Below the pieces are notes generated by a model that ran no database searches, was not told the DNA's origin, and saw nothing but the letters and a program-made list of their open reading frames with translations. Positions 34,069 to 47,569 of a stretch of 64,000 nucleotides of DNA are shown here, one piece after another. Where the stretch lies: NCBI GenBank assembly GCA_014526335.1, contig JACTAT010000050.1:310001-374000 (forward strand), in the 5' to 3' direction. Every line of letters begins with the position of its first letter. Position 1 is the stretch's first letter. A program made the position numbers and the translations under genes. The stretch is from Chrysaora quinquecirrha (taxonomy: Eukaryota; Cnidaria; Scyphozoa; Semaeostomeae; Pelagiidae).

Positions 34069-35031
34069 TCACAGATTTTTGTTATGTCCTCTGAATTTTG
34101 GAATGGTTTCCTTTTCCTTTGCATACAATTTAATATCATCTGCAAACATTTTAACCTTGCAGAACTCGATATGACTGGTCAGGTCGTTGACAAATAACAG
34201 AAATAGTAAAGGTCCAAGTACACTGCCCTGGGGACTCCACTGGTTACTGTCACCCAATCAGATTTGCATCCGTTTAAAACAACTCTCTGCTTCCGATTTT
34301 CTAAAAAGCTCCCAATCCAATCATAGAGATTACCACTGATACCATAAAGTCTTAACTTGTTTAATAATCGTTTGTGTGGTACCGAATCAAACGCTTTAGC
34401 GAAGTCGAAATAGATAATATCCACATGATCTCCGTTATCAAGGTAAGCGGTCCAGTCTTCTAACGCTTCAAGTAGTTGTTGTAGGCACGATCTTTGATGC
34501 CGAAACCCATACTGATCCGGCGAAAATAAGTTGTTGAAAGTTAGATAATCTACAATTTGTTCTTTGATTATTTTTCCATAATCCTACAAATTACTGAAGT
34601 CAAACTGATAGGTCTATAATTTTCCTTTTCGTCCTTCGCTCCTTTTTATAAACTGGAGAAACGTTTGCAAGCTTCCACATTTCTGGGACATGACCACAAG
34701 AAAAACTGGATTGAAATATTAAATGGATAGGATATGCAACCTTATCTGATAACTCTTTAAGGACTCTAGGATGTATTTCATCTGGCCCGGCTGTTTTCGA
34801 TGTATTTAATTCTCTTAGTAATGTATGAACTTTTTCCTCAGTAAATTGAATGTTAGTAAACGACAAGCCATCAAATTGCCGTTCTTTGTTTGTTTTCGAC
34901 GTTGCAGGCGTATCTTCTTTACAAAACACGGACTGAAAGAATGCATTTAACAAGTCTGCCTTTTCCTGTTCTGAATTTGTAGTTTTGGTGTTATCGATTT
35001 TAAGATCAGGAACCTTCGTCTTTGTCTTCAA
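34069..35031 (-). pseudogene. LINE copy 2 ORF2, reverse transcriptase part in three frames
   Basis: 35031-34600 carries the RT N-terminal motifs and breaks at PVYKKERRTK through a one-base shorter T run at 34642. 34424-34179 carries FDFAKAFDSVPH. 34257-34069 carries GSVLGPLLFLLFVNDL and the FADD active site (MFADDIKLYA). Together all catalytic RT motifs are still recognisable. Confidence 0.8.
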
Positions 35032-35239
35032 TTTTGAATTTACATAACGCCAAAAGCTTTTGCAATTATTTTTAGAATTTTGGCAAGGTCTGTCTCAAAT
35101 TTCTGAATTTGGCTTCGGATTTTGCTTTTAGTTGCATTTCTTATATTCTTATATCTTTCATAATCTTTGCCTTTACTTGTTAACATCCACCTTTTGTAGG
35201 CGTTGTGTTTTTTCTTTATACTCCTTAATATGGTTTTAT

Positions 35240-36339
35240 TCATCCATAGTGGCTGTCTGTTTTACTATTACCGCGCATGTTCATTTGTTTGGGTACACAG
35301 ACATCAATCGCGTCCGTTAGTCTGGATTGCAGGATTAGTAGCATCTGTTCTGTATCTTTACCTAGAAATTCCCTATCCCAGTTTACTTGAGACAGAATTT
35401 TCCTTAGCTTATCATAGTCACCTTTGTCATAAGAATAACGCTTTGAATCTTCTCCTTCATTCTGGATTAATTCGCTTTTAAGGACAAAGTTGAAGTTTAA
35501 CACTAAGTGATCACTAGCTCCAAGTGGATCTTCGTATGCAATTCTTTCGATGGAATAGTCGTTGTCTGTGAAGATGAGATCTAAACAATTTGACTTTTGA
35601 TTCTGCCTATATCTTGTAGAATTCTCGACGTGTTGCGATAAATAACAGTCGTCTATCATATTTAGGAAGAGAAACGCCGGGTGCTTATCACTTGTATTGG
35701 TATAATGTGATATCCAATCAATTTCTGGATAGTTAAAGTCACCCATTAGCAGAACATGGCAATATTTTCCATTGGATGTGATTTCCTTTAAGTAGGTTCG
35801 CAAAGCAGAGTGATTGGTATCATTTGGACTTCTGTAAATTACAGCGCATAGAACGAGTTCTTTATTTTCTAGTTGAAACTCAACGACTACCGATTCAACT
35901 GATGAGTCAGAACAAGTTGATTGTAGCTCTGTTGCTTTAATTTTATCATGAAGGTAGAGCGCTACACCTCTTCGAGTGGTTGTATCAATGTTACAAAAAC
36001 GTTATAACCATTTATCTTTATGTCATTGGTTTTCAAGTTTGGCATACTATTTCTTTTAGATAATACCTCCGTTATTCCACATAAATCAATTGTATTAGCA
36101 AGCAGTCTGGATTCAAGTTCGCCTTTCTTGTTTAAGAGACTATCTGCATTTGTATAGCAACACTGTAAGAGTGTTTTTCTCAGAGGATTATTTACAATGT
36201 TTTTGTGCACTTCATTTTTCCGCTGGATTGTTTTGTTATGTTGAATCAGTTCAGAACGGGGTATCCGACTTGTTGGTATTGCCATTGGTTTCGGTTCACC
36301 TGTCCTGGCTGTTGAGCCAAGTATTGGTGCTGCTGCCAT
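35240..36339 (-). pseudogene. LINE copy 2 ORF2, endonuclease part
   Basis: Frames 36339-35962 and 35803-35240 repeat the copy 1 endonuclease halves, with the same break between them. A further frameshift after MNMRGNS at about 35258 (CTGTTTTACTATTACC versus CTGTTTGTACTATTACC in copy 1) separates the basic linker, which continues at 35243-35040. Confidence 0.75.
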
Positions 36340-36908
36340 GGTGAAAAGGTTTGAGCAGTGGTTGGATTGTAGATCAGAGAAGATTCTTGTGTTGGTTGTT
36401 GTTGGTATGTTTGGGCTGTTGGAATTTGATATGGATTGATGTGTATCTGGTTCGCTGAGGCATGTAATAATTTGTCTACGTTCTTGCTCAATCCCTCTAA
36501 AAAAGAATTTAGCTGTGATTCATATTTCAATGTGTCTTGAACATTCTGCTGTTGTTGAGGCTGTTGTTGAAACTGTGTCCCACCTCTTTGATCTGAATTT
36601 ACATACTCAGTTGCTCGATTCATTTGATTGGTGGGTCTTATCTTGACATGCAGAAATTGACAGTCTTTGCCTTTCAAGCATCCAGTAGGCCTGTTGTAAA
36701 ACTTGCACTTTCTGACCAGTTTGTGTTCGTATTTACAGTTAGGTCTCGTGCAGTTCCCTTTGTTAAAATTTTTACACACATTTTCCCAATTACTCATGTT
36801 TCTATTGGGGCTTTCTTCTCGGTTTTGGTTTACAAATGTTTTATTTTCAGTTTTGTTTGTTGTTGGTGAAGGGGCAATATTTCTTCCTTTCCATGCTTTT
36901 CCATTTAA
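36246..36908 (-). pseudogene. LINE copy 2 ORF1 fragment with two CCCH fingers
   Basis: Contains the complete CCCH pair and the Gln-rich tail of copy 1 with one visible substitution (A to T in QQQPTQESS). The coiled-coil N-terminus is cut by satellite at 36922. The first available ATG (36797) is internal and not a natural start. Confidence 0.65.
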
Positions 36909-36921
36909 ATCTTGGTTATCT

Positions 36922-37812
36922 TATAACCTTATGTACAATATCAAGGATAAGCATTCCCTGTTGCTAAAGTCTAATGTACAACATAAAGCATAAGCAATTG
37001 CTCTTGCTATAGCCTAATGTTCAACGTCAAGCATAAGCATTCGTTCTTGCTATAGCCTAACGTACAACATCAAGCATAAGCATTCGCTCTTGCTATAGCC
37101 TAATGTTCAACATCAAGCATAAGCATTCGCACTTTGCTATAGCCTCTTGTACAACATCGATGGTAAGCATTTGCTCTTGCTATAACCTACTGTAGAATAT
37201 CAAGGATAAGCGATCCCTGTTGCTAAAGTCTAATGTACAACATCAAGCATAAGCATTCGCTCTTGCTATTGCCTAATGTACAACATCCATCATAAAAATT
37301 CTCGCTTGCTATAGCCTAGTCTTAGAAGATAAAGCATGAGCACCCACTCTTCCTATAGCGCGATGTAGAACACTTAACATAAGCATTTGCTCTTGTTACA
37401 GCCTAATTTACAACATCAAGCATAAGCATTCGCTCATGCTATAGCCTAATGTACAACATGAAGCATAAGCATTCGCTCTTGCTATAGCCTAATGTTCAAC
37501 ATCAAGCATAAGAATTTGCACTAGCTATAGCCTCATGTACAACATCGAGAGTAAGCATTCGCCCTTGCTATAGCCTACTGTACAATATCAAGCATAAGCA
37601 TTCGCTCTTGCTATAGTCTAATGTACAACATCAAGCATCAGCATTCGCTCTTGCTATAGCGTAATCTTCAACATCCACCATAAAAATTTTTGCTTGCTAT
37701 AGCCTAGTTATAGCAGATAAAGCATGAGTACCCACTCTTCTTATAGCGCAATGCAAAACACTAAGCATAAGCATTCGCTCTTGTTACAGCTTAATTTACA
37801 ACATCAAGCATA
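36922..37812. repeat. 43-bp satellite, diverged
   Basis: Diverged monomers with CAAGGATAAGC and CTGTTGCTAAAGTC variants. The junction with the LINE is at TTATCTT|ATAACC. Confidence 0.9.
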
Positions 37813-38123
37813 TGTAGCGTACACGGGGTTCTTCTTTTATGGCGGTCATCAAGAAACACCCTAAGGGCATAGGCCAAAGGCCTAGCCCCTAAGAAACAAT
37901 ACAACTCTGTAACTTTTATTGATCTTATCTGATTGAACTAAAAACCAAGACTAATTAGAAAACTAAAATGAATCACATAAAATACAAAACACGGAAACTG
38001 GTTTACATCATTGACACTCAACATTACACATTGCACGGAAACATAACTTTACACTACAGGATTAAGAACAACATGACAGAGACAGTAATTAAAAAGACTA
38101 CAAGTTAAACATAACACGTTACA
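37813..38123 (-). mobile_element. 311-bp solo LTR, copy 3, target duplication CATA
   Basis: Third copy, same ends and CATA flanks; 6,221 bp after copy 2. The satellite that follows matches the start of the earlier units for about 100 bp, then changes to other variants, and no LINE follows. Confidence 0.75.
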
Positions 38124-41100
38124 CATAAGCATTCACTCACGCTATAGTCTAGTCTACAACATGAAGCATGAGCATTCGCTCTTGCTATAGCCTAATGTTC
38201 AACGTCAAGCATAAGCATTTGCTCTTGCTATAGCCTAATGATCAACATCAAGCATAAGCTATCGCTCTTGCCATAGGCTACTGTACAATGTCAAGCATAA
38301 GCATTCGCTCTTGCTATAGCCTACTGTACAACATGAAGCATAAGCATTCGCACTTGCTATAGCCTCGTGTACAACTTAGAGTGTAAGCATTCGCTCTTGC
38401 TATAGCCTACTGTAGAATATCAAGCATAAGCTATCGCTCTTGCTATAGTCTAATGTACAACATGTCAAGCATAAGCATTCGCTCTTGCTATAGCCTACTG
38501 TACAACATGAAGCATAAGCATTCGCACTTGCTATAGCCTAATGTACAACATCAAGCATAAGCATTCGCTCTTGCTATAGCCTACTGTAGAATATCAAGCA
38601 TAAGCATTCGCTCTTGCTATAGTCTAATGTACAACATCAAGCATAAGCATTCGCTATTGCTATTGCTTAATGTACAACATCCACCATAAAAATTCTCGCT
38701 TGCTATAGCCTAGTATTAGCAGATAAAACATCAGCACCCACTCTTTCTATAGCCCAATGTAGAACACCAAGCATAAGCATTCGCTCTTGTTACAGCCTAA
38801 TTTACTATATCAAGCATAAGCATTCGCTCATGCTATAGCCTAGTGTACAACATGAAGCATAAGCATTTGACCTTGCTATAGCCTCGTGTACAACATCAAG
38901 CATATGCATTCCCTCTTTCTATGACCTAATGTGCAACATCAACCATAAGCATCCGCTCTTGCTATAGCCTAATGTACAACATCAAGAATAAGCATTCGCT
39001 CTTGCTATTGCCTAATCTACAACATCCACCATAAAATTTTCGCTTGCTATAGCCTAATGTACAGCAGATAAAGCATAAGCACCCACTCTTCCTATAGCCT
39101 AATGTACAACACAAGCATAAGCATTCGCTCTTGTTACAGCCTAATTTACAATATCAAGCATAAACATTCACTCATGCTATAGCCTAGTGTACAACATGAA
39201 GCATGAGCATTTGCTCTTGCTATAGCCTAATGTTCAACGTCAAGCATAAGCATTCGCTCTTGCTATAGCCTAATGTTCAACATCAAGCATAAGCATTCGC
39301 ACTTTGCTATAGCCTAATGTACAACATCGATGGTAAGCATTTGCTCTTGCTATAGCCTAATGTACAATATCAAGGATAAGCGATCCCTGTTGCTATAGTC
39401 TAATGTACAACATCAAGCATAAGCATTCGCTCTTGCTATTGCCTAATGTACAACATCCATCATAAAAATTCTCGCTTGCTATAGCCTAGTCTTAGAAGAT
39501 AAAGCATGAGCACCCACTCTTCCTATAGCGCGATGTAGAACACTTAACATAAGCATTTGCTCTTGTTACAGCCTAATTTACAACATCAAGCATAAGCATT
39601 CGCTCATGCTATAGCCTAATGTACAACATGAAGCATAAGCATTCGCTCTTGCTATAGCCTAATGTTCAACATCAAGCATAAGCATTCGCACTTGCTATAG
39701 CCTCTTGTACAACATCGAGCGTAAGCATTCGCTCTTGCTATAACCTAATGTACAATATCAAGCATAAGCATTCGCTCTTGCTATAGTCTAATGTACAACA
39801 TAAAGCATAAGCAATTGCTCTTGCTATAGCCTAATGTTCAACGTCAAGCATAAGCATTCGTTCTTGCTATAGCCTAACGTACAACATCAAGCATAAGCAT
39901 TCGCTCTTGCTATAGCCTAATGTTCAACATCAAGCATAAGCATTCGCACTTGCTATAGCCTAATGTACAACATCGATGGTAAGCATTTGCTCTTGCTATA
40001 ACATAATGTACAATATCAAGGATAAGCATTCCCTCTTGCTATAGCCTAATGTACAACATCAAGCATAAGCATTCGCTCTTGCTATAGCCTAATGTACAAC
40101 ATCCATCATAAAATTCTCGCTTGCTATAGCCTAATCTTAGAAGATAAAGCATGAGCACCCACTCTTCCTATAGCCTAATGTAGAACATCAACATAAGAAT
40201 TTGCTCTTGTTACAGCCTAATTTACAACATCAAGCATAAGCATTCGCTCATGCTATAGCCTAATGTACAACATGAAGCATAAGCATTCGCTCTTGCTATA
40301 GCCTAATGTTCAACATGAAGCATAAGCATTCGCTCTTGCTATAGCCTCATGTACAACATCGAGCGTAAGCATTCGCTCTTGCTATAACCTTATGTACAAT
40401 ATCAAGGATAAGCATTCCCTGTTGCTAAAGTCTAATGTACAACATAAAGCATAAGCAATTGCTCTTGCTATAGCCTAATGTTCAACGTCAAGCATAAGCA
40501 TTCGTTCTTGCTATAGCCTAACGTACAACATCAAGCATAAGCATTCGCTCTTGCTATAGCCTAATGTTCAACATCAAGCATAAGCATTCGCACTTGCTAT
40601 AGCCTAATGTACAACATCGATGGTAAGCATTTGCTCTTGCTATAGCCTAATGTACAATATCAAGCATAAGCATCCCTGTTGCTATAGCCTAATGTACAAC
40701 ATCAAGCATAAGCATTCGCTCTTGCTATAGCCTAATGTACAACATCCATCATAAAATTCGCTCTTGCTATAGCCTAATCTTAGAAGATAAAGCATAAGCA
40801 CCCACTCTTCCTATAGCCTAATGTAGAACATCAACATAAGCATTTGCTCTTGTTACAGCCTAATTTACAACATCAAGCATAAGCATTCGCTCATGCTATA
40901 GCCTAATGTACAACATGAAGCATAAGCATTCGCTCTTGCTATAGCCTAATGTACAACATCAAGCATAAGCATTTGCTCTTGCTATAGCCTAATGTACAAC
41001 ATCAAGCATAAGCATTCGCTCTTGCTATAGCCTAATGTACAACATCAAGCATAAGCATTCGCTCTTGCTATAGCCTAATGTACAACATCAAGCATAAGCA

Positions 41101-41279
41101 TTCGCTCTTGCTATAGCCTAATGTACAACATCAAGCATAAAAATTTTTGCTTGCTATAGCCTAATGTACAACATAAAGCATAAGCACCCGCTCTTGCTAT
41201 AGCCTAATGTACAACATCAAGCATAAGCATTCGCTCTTGCTATAGCCTAATGTACAACATCAAGCATAAGCATTCGCTC
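38124..41279. repeat. 43-bp satellite, transition from diverged to uniform
   Basis: Monomers are variable at 38124-39000 and become steadily closer to consensus. Blocks resembling 36930-37500 recur at about 39240-39700 and 39790-40300, and again at about 40390-40900, each time with more consensus bases in place of variant ones (for example GCGCGATGTAGAACAC becomes GCCTAATGTAGAACATC). Confidence 0.85.
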
Positions 41280-41574
41280 ACGGGGTTCTTCTTTTATGGC
41301 GGTCATCAAGCCTAACCCTAACATCAAGCATAAGCATTCGCCCTAAGAAACAATACAACTCTGTAACTTTTATTGATCTTATCTGATTGAACTAAAACCA
41401 AGACTAATTAGAAAACTAAAATGAATCACATAAAATACAAAACACGGAAACTGGTTTACATCATTGACACTCAACATTACTCTTGCACGGAAACATAACT
41501 GTACAACAGGATTAAGAACAACATGACAGAGACAGTAATTAAAAAGCCTACATGTTAAACATAACACGTTACAT
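41280..41574 (-). mobile_element. LTR ghost 1: solo LTR partly overwritten by satellite words
   Basis: Keeps most of the LTR in order (CGGGGTTCTTCTTTTATGGC ... AATACAACTCTGTAAC ... AACACGTTACA) but has lost the TGTAGCGTA start. Satellite words replace parts: CATCAAGCATAAGCATTCG stands where a GGGCATAGGCC-type stretch was, CTCTTGCACGG replaces ACATTGCACGG, and GTACAACAGG replaces TTACACTACAGG. The CATA duplication is no longer recognisable. Confidence 0.7.
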
Positions 41575-43295
41575 AAGCATTCACTCACGCTATAGCCTAA
41601 TGTACAACATCAAGCATAAGCATTCGCTCTTGCTATAGCCTAATGTACAACATCAAGCATAAGCATTTGCTCTTGCTATAGCCTAATGTACAACATCAAG
41701 CATAAGCATTCGCTCTTGCTATAGCTAATGTACAACATCAAGCATAAGCATTCGCTCTTGCTATAGCCTAATGTACAACATGAAGCATAAGCATTCGCTC
41801 TTGCTATAGCCTAATGTACAACATCAAGCATAAGCATTCGCTCTTGCTATAGCCTAATGTACAACATCAAGCATAAGCATTCGCTCTTGCTATAGCCTAA
41901 TGTACAACATCAAGCATAAGCATTCGCTCTTGCTATAGCCTAATGTACAACATCCACCATAAAATTCGCTCTTGCTATAGCCTAATGTACAACATCAAGC
42001 ATAAGCACCCACTCTTGCTATAGCCTAATGTACAACATCAAGCATAAGCATTCGCTCTTGCTATAGCCTAATGTACAACATCAAGCATAAGCATTCGCTC
42101 TTGCTATAGCCTAATGTACAACATGAAGCATAAGCATTTGACCTTGCTATAGCCTAATGTACAACATCAAGCATAAGCATTCGCTCTTGCTATAGCCTAA
42201 TGTACAACATCAAGCATAAGCATTCGCTCTTGCTATAGCCTAATGTACAACATCAAGCATAAGCATTCGCTCTTGCTATAGCCTAATGTACAACATCAAG
42301 CATAAGCATTCGCTCTTGCTATAGCCTAATGTTACAACATCAAGCATAAGCACCCGCTCTTCCTATAGCCTAATGTACAACATCAAGCATAAGCATTCGC
42401 TCTTGTTATAGCCTAATGTACAACATCAAGCATAAGCATTCGCTCTTGCTATAGCCTAATGTACAACATGAAGCATAAGCATTTGCTCTTGCTATAGCCT
42501 AATGTACAACATCAAGCATAAGCATTCGCTCTTGCTATAGCCTAATGTACAACATCAAGCATAAGCATTCGCTCTTGCTATAGCCTAATGTACAACATCA
42601 AGCATAAGCATTCGCTCTTGCTATAGCCTAATGTACAACATCAAGCATAAGCATTCGCTCTTGCTATAGCCTAATGTACAACATCAAGCATAAGCATTCG
42701 CTCTTGCTATAGCCTAATGTACAACATCAAGCATAAGCATTCGCTCTTGCTATAGCCTAATGTACAACATCAAGCATAAGCATTCGCTCTTGCTATAGCC
42801 TAATGTACAACATCAAGCATAAGCATTTGCTCTTGCTATAGCCTAATGTACAACATCAAGCATAAGCAATCGCTCTTGCTATAGCCTAATGTACAACATC
42901 AAGCATAAGCATTCGCTCTTGCTATAGCCTAATGTACAACATCAAGCATAAGCATTCGCTCTTGCTATAGCCTAATATACAACATCAAGCATAAGCATTC
43001 GCTCTTGCTATAGCCTAATGTACAACATGAAGCATAAGCATTCGCTCTTGCTATAGCCTAATGTACAACATCAAGCATAAGCATTCGCTCTTGCTATAGC
43101 CTAATGTACAACATCAAGCATAAGCATTCGCTCTTGCTATAGCCTAATGTACAACATCAAGCATAAGCATTCGCTCTTGCTATAGCCTAATGTACAACAT
43201 CAAGCATAAGCATTCGCTCTTGCTATAGCCTAATGTACAACATCAAGCATAAGCATTCGCTCTTGCTATAGCCTAATGTACAACATCAAGCATAA

Positions 43296-43530
43296 GCATC
43301 CCAATTAGCTATAGCCTAATGTACAAGAAAGCATAAACTGAATGCTAAAGTAAGTAATGTTTCATTTTACAACATCAAATTGACATAAGCATTTATTACT
43401 TAGCTTTGATAAGCCTAATGTACAACATCAAGCATAAGCATTCGCTCTTGCTATAGCCTAATGTACAACTCCTTCATAAGACTCAATTTTTATCTTATTT
43501 TGTCTATGCAAGCTGGTATCTATCTTGCTA
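43296..43530. other. segment B ghost 1
   Basis: In order: CATCCCAATTAG, AAACTGAATG(C/A)TAAAGTAAGTAAT, TTTATTACTTAG, then GACTCAATTTTTATC and TTTTGTCTATGCAAG, the order of segment B (27150-27412), with satellite words such as GCCTAATGTACAACATC replacing the parts between. The LINE that follows segment B in copies 1 and 2 is absent. Confidence 0.7.
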
Positions 43531-45469
43531 TAGCCTAATGTACAACATCAAGCATAAGCATTACGCTCTTGCTATAGCCTAATGTACAACATCAAGCATA
43601 AGCATTCGCTCTTGCTATAGCCTAATGTACAACATCAAGCATAAGCATTCGCTCTTGCTATAGCCTAATGTACAACATCAAGCATAAGCATTCGCTCTTG
43701 CTATAGCCTAATGTACAACATCAAGCATAAGCATTCGCTCTTGCTATAGCCTAATGTACAACATCAAGCATAAGCATTCGCTCTTGCTATAGCCTAATGT
43801 ACAACATCAAGCATAAGCATTCGCTCTTGCTATAGCCTAATGTACAACATCGAGCATAAGCATTCGCTCTTGCTATAGCCTAATGTACAACATCAAGCAT
43901 AAGCATTCGCTCTTGCTATAGCCTAATGTACAACATCAAGCATAAGCAATTGCTCTTGCTATAGCCTAATGTTCAACATCAAGCATAAGCATTCGCTCTT
44001 GCTATAGCCTAATGTACAACATCAAGCATAAGCATTCGCTCTTGCTATAGCCTAATGTACAACATCAAGCATAAGCATTCGCACTTTGCTATAGCCTAAT
44101 GTACAACATCGAGCATAAGCATTTGCTCTTGCTATAGCCTAATGTACAACATCAAGCATAAGCATTCGCTCTTGCTATAGCCTAATGTACAACATCAAGC
44201 ATAAGCATTCGCTCTTGCTATAGCCTAATGTACAACATCCATCATAAAATTCGCTCTTGCTATAGCCTAATGTACAACATAAAGCATAAGCACCGCTCTT
44301 CCTATAGCCTAATGTACAACATCAAGCATAAGCATTCGCTCTTGCTATAGTCTAATTTACAACATCAAGCATAAGCATTCGCTCATGCTTTAGCCTAAAG
44401 TACAACATGAAGCATAAGTATTCGACCTTGCTATAGCCTCGTATACAACATCGAGTGTAAGCATTCGCCCTTCCTATAGCCTACTGGACAATATCAAGCA
44501 TAAGCATTCGCTCTTGCTACAGCCTAATGCACAACATCAAGCATAAGCATTCGCTTTTGCTTTAGCCTAATCTACAACATCAAGCATAAGCATTCGCTCT
44601 TGCTATAGCCTAATGTACAACATCAAGCATAAGCATTCGCTCTTGCTATAGCCTAATGTACAACATCAAGCATAAGCATTCGCTCTTGCTATAGCCTAAT
44701 GTACAACATCAAGCATAAGCATTCGCTCTTGCTATAGCCTAATGTACAACATCAATGGTAAGCATTCGCTCTTGCTATAGCCTAATGTACAACATCAAGC
44801 ATAAGCATTCGCTCTTGCTATAGCCTAATGTACAACATCAAGCATAAGCATTCGCTCTTGCTATAGCCTAATGTACAACATCAAGCATAAGCATTCGCGC
44901 TTGCTATAGCCTAGTCTTAGAACATAAAGCATAAGCACCCACTCTTCCTATAGCCTAATGTACAACATCAAGCATAAGCATTCGCTCTTGCTATAGCCTA
45001 ATGTACAACATCAAGCATAAGCATTCGCTCTTGCTATAGCCTAATGTACAACATGAAGCATAAGCATTCGCTCTTGCTATAGCCTAATGTACAACATCAA
45101 GCATAAGCATTCGCTCTTGCTATAGCCTAATGTACAACATCAAGCATAAGCATTCGCTCTTGCTATAGCCTAATGTACAACATCAAGCATAAGCATTCGC
45201 TCTTGCTATAGCCTAATGTACAACATCAAGCATAAGCATTCGCTCTTGCTATAGCCTAATGTACAACATCAAGCATAAGCATTCGCTCTTGCTATAGCCT
45301 AATGTAGCACATCAAGCATAAGCACCCGCTCTTGCTATAGCCTAATGTACAACATCAAGCATAAGCATTCGCTCTTGCTATAGCCTAATGTACAACATCA
45401 AGCATAAGCATTCGCTCTTGCTATAGCCTAATGTACAACATCAAGCATAAGCATTCGCTCTTGCTATAG

Positions 45470-45720
45470 CCTAAGAAACAATACAACTCATAAGCATTCG
45501 CTCTTGCTATAGCCTAATGTACAACATCAAGCATAAGCATTCGCTCTTGAATAGCATAATGTACAACATCACGCAAACTGGTTTACATCATTGACAACTC
45601 AACATTACACATTGCACGGAAACATAACTTTACACTATAGCCTAATGTACAACATCAAGCATAAGCATTCGCTCTTGCTATAGCCTAATGTAACACGTCA
45701 AGCATAAGCATTCACTCACG
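45470..45720 (-). mobile_element. LTR ghost 2
   Basis: Retains CTAAGAAACAATACAACTC, AAACTGGTTTACATCATTGA and ACATTGCACGGAAACATAAC from the LTR; the rest is satellite consensus. Less LTR is left than in ghost 1. Confidence 0.6.
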
Positions 45721-47569
45721 CTATAGTCTAATGTACAACATGAAGCATGAGCATTCGCTCTTGCTATAGCCTAATGTACAACATCAAGCATAAGCATTTG
45801 CTCTTGCTATAGCCTAATGATCAACATCAAGCATAAGCATTCGCTCTTGCTATAGCCTAATGTACAACATCAAGCATAAGCATTCGCTCTTGCTATAGCC
45901 TAATGTACAACATCAAGCATAAGCATTCGCTCTTGCTATAGCCTAATGTACAACATCAAGCATAAGCATTCGCTCTTGCTATAGCCTAATGTACAACATC
46001 AAGCATAAGCATTCGCTCTTGCTATAGCCTAATGTACAACATCAAGCATAAGCATTCGCTCTTGCTATAGCCTAATGTACAACATCAAGCATAAGCATTC
46101 GCTCTTGCTATAGCCTAATGTACAACATCAAGCATAAGCATTCGCTCTTGCTATAGCCTAATGTACAACATCAAGCATAAGCATTCGCTCTTGCTATAGC
46201 CTAATGTACAACATCAAGCATAAGCATTCGCTCTTGCTATAGCCTAATGTACAACATCAAGCATAAGCATTCGCTCTTGCTATAGCCTAATGTACAACAT
46301 CAAGCATAAGCACCCGCTCTTGCTATAGCCTAATGTACAACATCAAGCATAAGCATTCGCTCTTGCTATAGCCTAATGTACAACATCAAGCATAAGCATT
46401 CGCTCTTGCTATAGCCTAATGTACAACATCAAGCATAAGCATTTGCTCTTGCTATAGCCTAATGTACAACATCAAGCATAAGCATTCGCTCTTTCTATAG
46501 CCTAATGTACAACATCAAGCATAAGCATTCGCTCTTGCTATAGCCTAATGTACAACATCAAGCATAAGCATTCGCTCTTGCTATAGCCTAATGTACAACA
46601 TCAAGCATAAAATTCGCTCTTGCTATAGCCTAATGTTACAACATAAAGCATAAGCACCCGCTCTTCCTATAGCCTAATGTACAACATCAAGCATAAGCAT
46701 TCGCTCTTGCTATAGCCTAATGTACAACATCAAGCATAAGCATTCGCTCTTGCTATAGCCTAATGTACAACATGAAGCATAAGCATTTGCTCTTGCTATA
46801 GCCTAATGTACAACATCAAGCATAAGCATTCGCTCTTGCTATAGCCTAATGTACAACATCAAGCATAAGCATTCGCTCTTGCTATAGCCTAATGTACAAC
46901 ATCAAGCATAAGCATTCGCTCTTGCTATAGCCTAATGTACAACATCAAGCATAAGCATTCGCTCTTGCTATAGCCTAATGTACAACATCAAGCATAAGCA
47001 TTCGCTTCTTGCTATAGCCTAATGTACAACATCAAGCATAAGCATTCGCTCTTGCTATAGCCTAATGTACAACATCAAGCATAAGCATTCGCTCTTGCTA
47101 TAGCCTAATGTACAACATCAAGCATAAGCATTTGCTCTTGCTATAGCCTAATGTACAACATCAAGCATAAGCATTCGCTCTTGCTATAGCCTAATGTACA
47201 ACATCAAGCATAAGCATTCGCTCTTGCTATAGCCTAATGTACAACATCAAGCATAAGCATTCGCTCTTGCTATAGCCTAATGTACAACATCAAGCATAAG
47301 CATTCGCTCTTGCTATAGCCTAATGTACAACATCAAGCATAAGCATTCGCTCTTGCTATAGCCTAATGTACAACATCAAGCATAAGCATTCGCTCTTGCT
47401 ATAGCCTAATGTACAACATCAAGCATAAGCATTCGCTCTTGCTATAGCCTAATGTACAACATCAAGCATAAGCATTCGCTCTTGCTATAGCCTAATGTAC
47501 AACATCAAGCATAAGCATTCGCTCTTGCTATAGCCTAATGTACAACATCAAGCATAAGCATTCGCTCTT

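Larger units (their letters stand above)
33259..36921 (-). mobile_element. CR1/Jockey-type LINE, copy 2, broken
   Basis: Near-identical to copy 1 at an offset of about 5,826-5,830 and in the same orientation, with the same inherited frameshifts (endonuclease near 35990, RT at 34230-34233). Copy-specific changes are mostly homopolymer lengths: for example CCTTTTTT (28810) versus CCTTTTT (34642), and CCCTCTGAA (28258) versus CCTCTGAA (34087). ORF1 is about 134 bp shorter at its 5' side because satellite begins at 36922. Confidence 0.85.

Noticed and set aside
41305..41322. CCTAACCCTAAC, telomere-like repeat
   Set aside because: Only two units, formed where the LTR word ACCCTAAGGG was blended with the satellite word GCCTAATG; not a telomere.
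41379..41588. 69-codon minus-strand open frame
   Set aside because: It is the antisense of the LTR ghost; no protein family, and absent as an open frame from the intact LTRs.
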